Assembly (NCBI RefSeq): GCF_030272615.1 | Contig: NC_081406.1 | Span: forward strand, 474,783,400-474,843,399 | Origin: Cryptomeria japonica | Taxonomy: Eukaryota; Streptophyta; Pinopsida; Cupressales; Cupressaceae | Direction: 5' to 3' | DNA length: 60,000 nt | Part shown: one piece after another, positions 12,262-22,140 of the stretch | How positions within the stretch are numbered: the first letter of the stretch is position 1 | Layout of the letters: each line of letters starts with the position of its first letter | Made by a program: the position numbers and the translations under genes | The notes under the pieces: model-generated | What the model saw: the letters and a program-made list of their open reading frames with translations, nothing else | Databases searched by the model: none | Told to the model about the DNA's origin: nothing

Positions 12262-13035
12262 TAGTATTCTGATGATGAAATTCAAGTCGACACGGAAGGT
12301 TATCTGAAGAACTATGTTTTTGGGAAACAAAGGGCTTGGATTAAATGACTACACCTTAGTGAGCATTGTTATAATACTACTTATCACATGTCTATCAAGA
12401 TATCACCATTCATGGCTTTATATAGATACGAGGCTTCCAAATTCATGGATCTACTATTTAGGGATAATAGAGTGCCTAAGGCAAAGGACTTACTACAAGA
12501 GAGTTAGGACATCATGAAGTCAATAAAAGAAAATTTGCAACAAGAATATAATCAACATAAGTTGTAGGTTGATCAACATTAGATAGAGCACAATTTTGAG
12601 GTTATGGACATGGTTTATTTGACATTGCAGCCATATAGACAATCTAATCTCAAGAAGTGTAGAGTAGAGAAACTCAAGCCTAGGTTTTATGGACTATTCA
12701 GAGTATCTCAACGGGCTTGAGAGCTTGCCCATGAGTTTGAGTTACCGACTAGAAACAAAGTTCATAATGTATTTCATGTATCTAGGCTCAAGAAGACACT
12801 TGGTCATAACGTGGTTCCCTCATTTGAGTTTCCACAGTTGGATGAGGAGGGGAAGTTGATATTGATTCCAGAGGCCATCATTGATACTAGAGAAATTATT
12901 CTTCAGGAAAGGGTCATTAGAGAATTTTTGGTCAAATGGAAGAACTTACCAGTAGAGGATGCCACATGGGAGTGAATAGATTTTGTATCATCCAAAATTG
13001 AGATTGCTTGAAGACAATCAATTTTGAGGACAAAC
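12262..13035 (+). pseudogene. Chromovirus integrase C-terminus with chromodomain (truncated)
   Basis: A frame with several stops encodes the integrase end of a Ty3/gypsy chromovirus: EGYLKNYVFGKQRAWIK, EHCYNTTYHMSIKISPFMAL, later LKPRFYGLFRVSQRA and KVHNVFHVSRLKK. It finishes with a chromodomain, RVIREFLVKWKNLPVEDATWE. Chromodomains guide integration to marked chromatin (family knowledge). The sequence begins mid-integrase at the Tat-like LTR, so the rest of pol probably lies left of the window beyond that insertion. In-frame stops (near 12346, 12507, 12567, 12718 and 12973) mark it as dead. Confidence 0.8.
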
Positions 13036-13875
13036 TATAATGTCCCCTTTCTAAGACAATTTAACATAGTGGAGTTGTTAGCCAATTCAATTGATTCTTG
13101 CGGGCTAATGATTAGGTTTAGGGAACTCAGAGGCAATATTAGGTGTGATTTCATATTTTGATAGTTGGATGAGTGTAATGCTCTTTTTTGGAGCCTTTTC
13201 AGGTTGATTCTCGCACACTATTTTTAGTAAGTCAGCCATGGGCATCGACAAAGATAGTTTATATGCTTTCTTCTTTAGTATTATCATTGGGATTAGTTTT
13301 GGTGATCATTTTGACTTTTGATATATTCTAAGGAATTTAAATTAAATAATGATAAGTTATAAGTTAATAAAGTTAAATTAAAGATTTAACTTTATCATTA
13401 TTTTAATTTACTTAATGAAGGGATTATAGAAGCCAGTTATTAAATTAAAAGTGATTTATTTTAATGGATGAGCTTTTATTATTCAATGCTACATTGGGAG
13501 ATTAAAAAGGGAAGTGACTTTTATTAAATAAAATCAAAAAAGTATTTTTTTGATAAAAAAACAACCAAAAAGCCAAAAAAAATATAAATGAGGATTGAGG
13601 CTCTCATTTGAGGTTACATTGAGTATTGATTTTTTTATTGCTTCTAATTTGGGGAGATTGCTTCTTCTCTTTGGTTTGTGAGGACAGAAACCTTTGTAGG
13701 CAACATTATCCACATTGTAAAGATACAATTTGGTGATTTCATTCAGAGAGCACATTTGGGCATATTGGAGTCTACATTTTTAGATTTGCAGAGCTTATTG
13801 AACATTAGATTAAAAAATAATAATTTTGGAGAAGATTGAGGAGGATATATTTTCTATTTTGTTGGTTGTATCTTC
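13036..13875 (+). mobile_element. Chromovirus 3' LTR, first part, interrupted by Copia-1
   Basis: Directly after TTTTGAGGACAAAC, a typical polypurine-like tract, the sequence TATAATGTCCCCTTTC begins. It fits a chromovirus LTR start (TGTAATGTCC...) with one change in the TG. It contains AT-rich inverted words near 13370-13400. At 13871-13875 it is cut by Copia-1, which duplicated TCTTC. The LTR presumably resumes at 37334; its far end could not be located. Confidence 0.55.
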
Positions 13876-14817
13876 TGTTAGCATTTTGAGTTTGTTGATA
13901 TTTTGCATAGAGATTGCATTAATGATATGTTGTCATTGATGTCAATTGAACTGGTAATGGTATTCATGTTATTGCTGATATTGTTTTTTTTTTATAGAGC
14001 TTTGTGGAATATGGTGTAAACCGGTATGTAAAGTTTGTGAGTTGAACCAGTGAACCGATGTAAAGGGTTCAACCTTTCTGTTTAATGTAACCGGTAAACC
14101 CTAACCGGTCAAGTTTGATGGTTTATTATCTGATAAGCGGTAATGATGGAGACATGTGTGATCATTGTATGAGGATATGTTCAAATTGTTTTGGCGCATT
14201 TGTTTTTTTGTCTAGGGAAGGAGAAAAGTGGATTGCATCTAATGCACAATGCGTGATGAGTTACAAAGTCCGATGAAGCAGTGATCATAGAGTGGTTGGA
14301 ATTTTCTTGAAGAATGTGAAGAGTTTGTCATGATTTCTAACGGTCAAGATTTTACCAACTTGTTTGTAATCTCGATGATGAGAATTAGGTTTTGGTTGTG
14401 TTACCAACCTAATTGATTTGTATTTAAGGTCGATGAAGTTGTTTGTAAAGGTTGTTGGCAAGATTGATTGAAATTAGTTGAGTGTGTAGTTGCCTAACCG
14501 GTGAATGGATCTGCACTTTGAGTGAAGGCAGATTTAAGCTTAGAAGGATATGATCAAGCAAATTTAGTGCTACTCGGACAAATCAAGAAAACCTGTAGTT
14601 TTCTAACAATTATAGCAGAAGTGAAATCCCTTAACCGGGTAAGCTCTAACAAGCTTGGTTACTCATTAAATCCTCTAACAAGGTGGTCCATTAGCTTGGA
14701 TTCTTAAATCCTCTAGAGAGGTTACTCCTAACAGGGTATTGTGCTTTTCATTAGGCATATTTGTAAATCCCTTAATCGGGTGATTCCTAACCAGAATTAG
14801 TTCTTAATAGGACTTAT
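13876..14817 (+). repeat. 5' LTR of Copia-1, left part
   Basis: It matches 35939-36863 of the 3' LTR in order. The first bases TGTTAGCATTTTG are followed by a 17-bp partial duplication (AGTTTGTTGATATTTTG) absent from the 3' copy, and a 24-bp stretch present at about 36043 is missing here. CCGGT-type motifs recur (AAACCGGTATG, AACCGGTAAACCC, CTAACCGGTCA). The segment stops at GACTTAT, where the transposon TIR begins. Confidence 0.9.
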
Positions 14818-14847
14818 GGGTGATTGTACAGATCTGTGTCACACTTT
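14818..14847 (+). repeat. Left terminal inverted repeat of the 16.2-kb transposon
   Basis: It begins GGGTGATTGTAC and pairs with the complement of 30988-31017. Conserved blocks are GGGT, TACA, CTGTGT and ACTTT. It abuts TTAT of the target duplication. Confidence 0.82.
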
Positions 14848-14887
14848 AGGCACCATTCGGCAGCCACGTTGCACTGTCGTGGTAAAC

Positions 14888-15205
14888 ACAAACATACACA
14901 TACATACGTACATACATACATACAAACCTACATACATACGTACACATACATACATACACCTACATACACATACATGCAAACCTACATACAAACCTACATA
15001 CAAACATACACAAACATACATAACTACCTACATACATGTACATACATAGATATAAAATAATTATCTGTACACCTTAGGACATACACATACATAAAAATAC
15101 ATACACATACATACCAATGTCTACATACATACATACACACATACATGTACATACACACACATAAATACATACGTGCATACATACATAAATACACATAAAA
15201 TAATT
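14888..15205. repeat. ACAT/CATA tetranucleotide-rich tract
   Basis: About 300 bp of imperfect ACATACAT units with inserted ACACAT and CTACAT words. Translations of this tract (His/Tyr/Thr repeats) are artefacts. It lies between the left TIR and the satellite array. Confidence 0.9.
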
Positions 15206-15395
15206 ATATACACCTTAGGACATGCATACACCTCAGGACATGCTATGAGGGGTCATGTGTGGTCCTGAGGGGTCACACACATGTGTGACCCCTCAAGACC
15301 ACACACGACCCCTCATAGCATGTCCTAAGGTTTATGTATGTATGTATGTATGTATATGTATACATCCTAAGGAGTATATAATTATTTTATATAAC
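15190..15395. repeat. Large palindrome at the head of the satellite array
   Basis: The arms meet near 15282. GGACATGCTATGAGGGGTC is answered by GACCCCTCATAGCATGTCC, and the outer ATAAAATAATTATATACACC by a matching AT-rich segment ending near 15390. Each arm is about 100 bp with few mismatches. It introduces the CCTAAGGGGTCA words that make up the satellite. Confidence 0.8.
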
Positions 15396-16595
15396 CCCTT
15401 AGGACCACTAAAGGCCCCTTGCTACACATTTACACCCCTTAGGACCTATTTGACCACTTAAGACCAAATGGTGTAGCAAGGGGCCATATGTCATCCTAAG
15501 GGGTCATGCATGTGTTCTAACATATGCGTGACCCCTTAGGACCACTTAAGGCCCCTTGCTACACATGTGCACCCCTTAGGACCTATTAGGACCACATAGG
15601 ACCAAATGGTGTCACAAGGGGTCATATGTGGTCCTAAGGGGTCACGCATGTGTTCTAACACATGCGTGACCCCCTAGGACCACTTAAGGCCCCTTGCGAC
15701 ACATGTCCACCCCTTAGGACCTATTAGGACCACAAAAGACCAAATGTTGTCACAAGGGGTCATATGTGGTCCTAAGGGGTCACACATGTGTTAGAACACA
15801 TGCGTGACCCCTTAGGACCACTTAAGGCCCCTTGTGACACATGTGCACCCCTTAGGACCTATTAGGACCACATCAGACCAAATGTTGTCGCAAGGGGTCA
15901 TATGTGCTCCTAAGGGGTCACACATGTGTTCTAACACATGCGTGACCCCTTAGGATCACTTAAGGTCCCTTGCGACACATGTCCATCCCTTAGGACCTAT
16001 TAGGACCATAAAAGATCAAATGTTTTCGCAAGGGGTCATATGTGGTCCTAAGGGGTCACGCATGTGTTAGAACACATGCATGACCCCTTAGGACCACTTA
16101 AGGCCCCTTGCGACACATGTGCACCCATTAGGACCTATTAGGACCACAAAAGATGAAATGTTGTCGCAAGGGGTCATATGTGGTCCTAAGGGGGCACACA
16201 TGTGTTCTAACACATGCGTGACCCCTTAGGACCACTTAAGGCCCCTTGCGACACATGTGCACCCCTTAGGACCTATTAGGACCACATAGGACCAATGATG
16301 TCGCAAGGGGTCATATGTGGTCCTAAGGGGTCATGCATGTGTTCTAACACATGTGTGACCCCTTAGGACCACTTAAGGCCCCTTGCGACACATTTCCACC
16401 CATTAGGACCTATTAGGACCACATAGGACCAAATGTTGTTACAAGGGGCCTTAAGTGGTCCTAAGGGGTCACACATGTGTTAGAACACATGCATGACCCC
16501 TTAGGAAAACTTAAGGCCACTTGTGGCACATTTGCATCCCTTAGGACCTATTAGGACCACAAAAGACCAAATGTTGTTGCAAGGGGTCATATGTG
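15394..16595. repeat. 138-bp satellite, first block (about 8-9 units)
   Basis: The word ACCCCTTAGG recurs at 15394, 15531, 15669, 15807, 15945, 16083, 16221 and 16358, giving a period of 137-138 bp. Each unit contains two dyads. One is centred on the GTTCTAAC or GTTAGAAC loop with arms reading GGTCCTAAGGGGTCAC. The other pairs GGCCCCTTGCGACA with TGTCGCAAGGGGTC. The block is cut at 16595 by a solo LTR. No coding potential is seen. Confidence 0.95.
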
Positions 16596-18220
16596 TGATG
16601 GGGTTTTACCTAGTTTGCTCAACACTTCACCTAGTTGGTGTTGTTCTATTCCACCAACTCTCCAGACCTAATTGCACTCTAGACCTCCAAGTCCTTCTAA
16701 ATCTCTTCTAGATATTTCTTCTTAACCATTCCAAGGTGATTTCTTCAAGTGTTTTGGCTAGGAACCCCATCAATTCATAGTGCTTCCCATGTGCTCAATA
16801 TGGCTTTCTTGGCTTCAACTTGTCAAATTGACCTCCTACTATTGTGAGTTGATGTAGAGGTGTGGAGATGGCTACTAAAATGTTTTTAATGCATTTAGAG
16901 TCCATTTGAGGTTTTCTATCTTTTCCCTCCTTATCGATCTCACCATTTTGCCTAGGAAAGGGCTACAAGGAATTAGCCCTATTAGGCCTCCAAAATCCGG
17001 TTTTCTAGGTCTTGAGAGAAAATGGTCTAAAATACCCCATAGAAAGTTTGGATTTTCTTCAAATTTACACCTAACCTCAAGTGATTTTTTTGGTTTTGGC
17101 TCCTTATCCCACCGTACAATATGCTAACCCCAAAATGAGGGTTTTGAAGGGTTTCTAGGCCTTCTAACCGACAGTGACTGGTCAAGTTGGTGTTTGGGGT
17201 GTCAAATGAATTTTTCAAGGCTTCCCCTTGCATTGGAAACTCTATCCCAACTTCATGGAGCCCTCCAAAATTTTAGATGGTGGTTTGGCATTCACCCTTG
17301 CACTTTGCACATCAATTTCACCATGTCTCCTCTAGTCAGGTTGCTCCTAGATTCACCTAGAACAAGGTGATAGTCATACCTAATGTCTTTTCCAGAACTT
17401 GTCCCTACATATGTACACTTTACAAGTGGTTTCCCTTCATGTACCAATGGTCCATGATGGTAGCATGTGTGGAATTCATGGGGCAACCATTTTACATAAA
17501 ACTGTTATATACAAGCCAAAACTGGTTGTTTGCAAACCAAAACAAGAAAACACTAATACAAACTATCTACGAAGCTTGAAATGGAACTAAAAAATCTGTA
17601 ACACACTAAAGAAACTCAATCCATTTCTGGATCAATGGATTCAATCCATTTGCATTTACAAAAATGAACAAAACAAGCCAAATTGCTGCCAACTAGTCTA
17701 AAAATGAGTAGTTTCGGATTGTTGATCTTGCAAAAAAATATTCTCCAACCTTGGTAACCATGCAAGAGAGGGTACTTATAGAATTTACCATGTGTGGAGT
17801 CATCCTAGGGCGTTGGACAATCCCTAACTCCATCACTAACCAATTTAGGACAAAATTTGTCATGACAACTTTTTGCAACTTTGCACTTTTGCACTTTTTG
17901 GCCTTCTCAACCTATGAGGCCTATTCTAAGTCATCACACATGAATTTTAAAACATGTCTAAGAATAATTTAACCCTCCCTAATTCCTATACCATTTTTTG
18001 ACACTTTTGACCATCAAGAAGGTCAACTACCTACTCAAACCACTACTTATGCACAAAATGCAAACCTATGAAGAATGAACCCAACCTAGGCCTACATAGA
18101 CTCTAAACACCCACTCTTGGACCCTCCTAGAGTCCTTATTCACTACCTGACTTGGCTAGGGTCAGTACAAGCCAAAATTGAGAAAAATAAAAAGCCTAAG
18201 TCTTAGGAGCTCCTGCCCCA
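16596..18220. mobile_element. Solo LTR inside the satellite (TSD ATGTG)
   Basis: A 1625-bp unrelated segment interrupts one satellite unit. It starts TGATGGGGTTTTACC and ends AGCTCCTGCCCCA, and ATGTG is duplicated at 16591-16595 and 18221-18225. Joining the flanks recreates a normal unit. TG...CA ends, a 5-bp duplication and the lack of long coding frames fit a solo LTR of a family not otherwise seen in the window. A short non-autonomous element with the same ends is the alternative. Orientation cannot be set. Confidence 0.85.
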
Positions 18221-20841
18221 ATGTGGTCCTAAGTGATCACGCATGTGTCCTAACACATGCGTGACCCCTTAGGACCACTTAAGGCCCCTTGCGGCACATG
18301 TGCACCCCTTAGGACCTATCAGGACCACAAAAGAAAAAATGTTGTCGCAAGGGGCCTTAAGTGGTCCTAAGGGGTCACGCATGTGTTAGAACACATGCGT
18401 GACCCCTTAGGACTAGTTAAGGCCCCTTGCGACACATGTGCACCCCTTAGGACCTATTAGGACCACATAGGACCAAATAATGTCGCAAGGGGTCATATGT
18501 GGTCCTAAGGGGTCACACATGTGTTCTAACACATGTGTGACCCCTTAGGACCACTTAAGGCCCCTTGCAACAATGTGCACCCCTTAGGACCTATGAGGAC
18601 CACATAGGACCAAATGTTATCGCAAGGGGTCATATGTGGTCCTAAGGGGTCACGCATGTGTTAGAAGACATGTGTGACCCCTTAGGACCACTTAAGGCCC
18701 CTTGCGACACATGTGCACCCCTTAGGACCTATTAGGACCACAAAAGACCAAATTTTATTGCAAGGGGTCATATGTGATCCTAAGGGGTCACACATGTGTT
18801 CTAACACATGTGTGACCCCTTAGGACCACTTAAGGCCCCTTGTGACACATGTGCACCCCTTAGGACCTATTAGGACCACATAGGACCAAATGATGTTGCA
18901 AGGGGTCATATGTGGTCCTAAGGGGTCACGCATGTGTTCTAACACATGTATGAGCCCTTAGGACCACTTAAGGCCCCTTGTGACACATGTACACCCCTTA
19001 GGACCTATTAGGACCACATCAGACCAAATGTTGTCGCAAGGGGCCTTAAGTGGTCCTAAGGGGTCACACATGTGTTAGAACACATGCGTGACCCCTTAGG
19101 ACCACTTAAGCCCCCTTGTGACACATGGGCACTCCTTAGGACCTATTAGGACCACATAGGACCAAACGGTGTCGCAAGGGTTCATATGTGGTCTTAAGGG
19201 GTCACACATGCATGACCCCTTAGGACCACTTAAGGCCCCTTGTGACACATGTGCACCCCTTAGGATGTATTAGGACCACATAAGACCAAATGTTGTCGCA
19301 AGGGGTCATATGTGGTCCTAAGGGGTCACGTATGTGTTCTAACAGATGTGTGACCCCTTAGGACCACTTAAGGCCCCTTGCGACACATGTGCACTCCTTA
19401 GGAACTATTAGGACCACAAAAGACCAAATGTTGTTGCAAGGGGTCATATGTGGTCCTAAGGGGTCACGCATGTGTTAGAACACATGTGTGACCCCTTAGG
19501 ACCACTTAAGGTCCCTTGTGACACATGTGCACCCCTTAGGACCTATTAGGACTAGAAAAGACCAAATATTGTCGCAAGGGGTCATATGTGGTCCTAAGGG
19601 GTCACACATGTGTTCTAAAATAGACATGACTGCTTAGGACCACTTATGGCCACTTGCGACACATGTGCACCCCTTAGGACCTATTAGGACCACAAAAGAC
19701 CAAATGTTGTCGCAAGGAGTCATATGTGGTCCTAAGGGGTCACACATGTGTTCTAACACATGTGTGACCCTTTAGGACCACTTAAGGCCCCTTGCGACAC
19801 ATGCCCACCCCTTAGGACCTATTAGGACCACAAAAGACCAAATGTTGTCGCAAGGAGTCATATGTGGTCCTAAGGGGTGACACATGAGTTAGAACACATG
19901 TGTGACCCCTCAGGACCACTTAAGGCCCCTTGTGACACATGTGCACCCCTTAGGACCTATTAGGACCACAAAAGATCAAATATTGTCGCAAGGGGTCATA
20001 TGTGGTCCTAAGGGGTCACGCATATGTTATAACACATGCGTGACCCCTTAGGACCACTTAAGGCCCCTTGTGACACATGTGCACCCCTTAGGACTTATTA
20101 GGACCACATAGGATTGAATGTTATTGCAAGGGGTCATATGTGGTCCTAAGGGGTCACACATGTGTTCTAATAACACATGTGTGACCCCTTAGGACCACTT
20201 AAGGCCCCTTGTGACACATGTGTACCCCTTAGGACTTATTAGGACCACATAGGACTGAATGTTATTGCAAGGGGTCATATGTGGTCCTAAGGGGTCACAC
20301 ATGTGTTCTAACACATGTGTGACCCCTTAGGACCACTTAAGGCCCCTTGCTACACATGTCCACCCCTTAGGACCTATTAGGACCACAAAAGAGCAAATGT
20401 TGTCATAAGGGGTCATATGTGGTCCTAAGGGGTCACACATGTGTTAGAACACATGGGTGACCCCTTAGGACCACTTAAGGCCCCTTGCGACACATGTGCA
20501 CCCCTTAGGACCTATTAGGACCACAAAAGACCAAATATTGTCGCAATGGGTCATATGTGGTCCTAAGGGGTCACACATGTGTTCTAACACATACGTGACC
20601 CCTTAGGACCACTTAAGGCCCCTTGCAACACATGTCCACCCCTTAGGACCTATTAGGACCACAAAAGACCAAATGTTGTCGCAAGGGGTCATATGTAGTC
20701 CTAAGGGGTCACACATGTGTTCTAACACATGCGTGACCCCTTAGGGGCACTTAAGGCCCCTTGCGACACATGTTCACCCCTTAGGACCTATTAGGACCAC
20801 ATAGGACCAAATGTTGTCCTAAGGGGTGTCGCATGTGTTAG
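18221..20841. repeat. 138-bp satellite, second block (about 19 units)
   Basis: The same unit as at 15394-16595 continues with high similarity. Units carry either GTTCTAAC or GTTAGAAC at the tip of the main dyad. Near 19200-19218 the tip is deleted, leaving a shortened palindrome. The block ends at TGTTAGAACA, where the foldback begins; a fragment of the same family (CGACCTATTAGGACCACATA...) reappears at 21661-21705. Confidence 0.95.
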
Positions 20842-21595
20842 AACAAGCTCATCAGCTGCCCAGAAGAGAGCAATTGGAGAAAAGCAGGGAAATTGTTAAA
20901 GGGTGATAAATGCATAGAGAGTATGTAATACAAACAAACAATGTCTAGAGTGTGTGATGTGGTCTCTAATTTATGTCCAGAGGGACTAATTGGTTTTGAA
21001 GTTGGACGGGGAAACCTATTGGGCCACGCTTGGAGGAAATCATTGTGTTCATGCAAGGGCCAACTTTTTTTTAATTATGAGAATGATGGTTTTGCATTGA
21101 AGGATATTTGGAAGATAATTTCCAGAAATTTCTATGGTGTGGAACCAAAGTTGGTGGACTCAAAGTATACTTTTCAGTGTCTTAGAAGACCAAGAGGCTA
21201 TGTACATAATCTCCCAATAGAAGAGCGATTTTGAAAGCATAATTCTTTGGTCTTCTGGAAGTTGAAAAGTACTTCGACAAGTCCACCAACTCTGGTTCCA
21301 CACCATAGAAATTTTTGGATATTGGCTTCCAAATATTCTTCGCTACAAAAGCATCATTCCAAAATAGAGAAAAGGTGGCCCTTGCATGAACACATTGATT
21401 TCCTCCATGCGTGGCCCAATAGGTTTCTCCGTCCAACTCCAAAACTAGTTAGTCGGGCTCCGGACATAAATTAGAGACCACATCACACACTCGAGACATA
21501 ATTTGTTTGTATTGCATACTCTGTATTTATCACCCTTTAACAATTTCCTTTGCTTTTCTCCAATTGCTCTCTTCTAGGCAGCTAATGAGCTTGTT
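20842..21595. repeat. Foldback element with arms of about 350 bp encoding a protein-like fragment
   Basis: Left arm 20842-21193 and right arm 21247-21595 are inverted, imperfect copies separated by 53 bp. Both arms, read towards the loop, translate to related peptides: the left includes WKIISRNFYGVEPKLVD, the right (minus strand) WKPISKNFYGVEPELVD. Conserved amino acids across arms suggest a captured coding fragment, which I do not recognise. A transcript would form a long hairpin. It sits inside the satellite, remnants of which follow at 21661. Confidence 0.85.
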
Positions 21596-21705
21596 TCCAT
21601 GTCATTCAAGATAATGTAGATCTGCTTGGTTTCTTTTACGAAATTTACTTGCACCCCAAGTACGACCTATTAGGACCACATAAGACCAAATTAGGACCTA
21701 TTAAT

Positions 21706-22140
21706 TAATTTGTACATATATGCAAAATTGTGAACTAATTGTAAATTCATTTTACTTAACTTGGGGTCATAATTTGACTTAATTTGACTAATTTTCAAAT
21801 TAATAATTGTATATGCAAATGTATGTAATTGTAAATTAGACATATATATTGAAATTTAAAATTAAATTTATAGTTGTTTAAATTTCTTTTGTGCATAGAT
21901 CTCTAGAAATTTATCTTAAATTTGTCTTTAGATCTAGAAAATTTGAACTCAAGTATGCATTTATGACATTTAAATTTCTTTAAAATGTATATATCTAATT
22001 TCTTTAATTTACATGTTTTTAAATATGTTTTAAATGATTTAAATGTATGTATACATTTTTAATTAAATTGTTTAATGTGTACTACATACGTGCACGTGTG
22101 CAAATATATATATCTAGTTCTACATTATCCACTGAACATC
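21706..22140 (+). other. AT-rich spacer upstream of the plus-strand gene
   Basis: A 430-bp AT-rich stretch without coding signal precedes the ATG at 22141. ATATATATATCTAG at about 22105 could serve as a TATA region, but this is only a positional guess. Confidence 0.3.

Noticed and set aside
14816-15060. Open frames of His, Tyr and Thr on the plus strand and a Cys/Val frame on the minus strand
   Set aside because: They are translations of the ACATA microsatellite and change register with each imperfect unit.
17292-17590. Short frames inside the 16596-18220 insert
   Set aside because: None shows a domain; frames overlap on both strands and are of chance length.
15394-20841. CRISPR array, because of regular palindromic repeats
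   Set aside because: Units are contiguous 138-bp tandem monomers with no unique spacers, in a plant genome.
15394-20841. Centromeric or telomeric satellite
   Set aside because: Unit length is in the usual range, but the array is under 6 kb and sits within a TIR-bounded element. No telomere-type TTTAGGG array occurs in the window.
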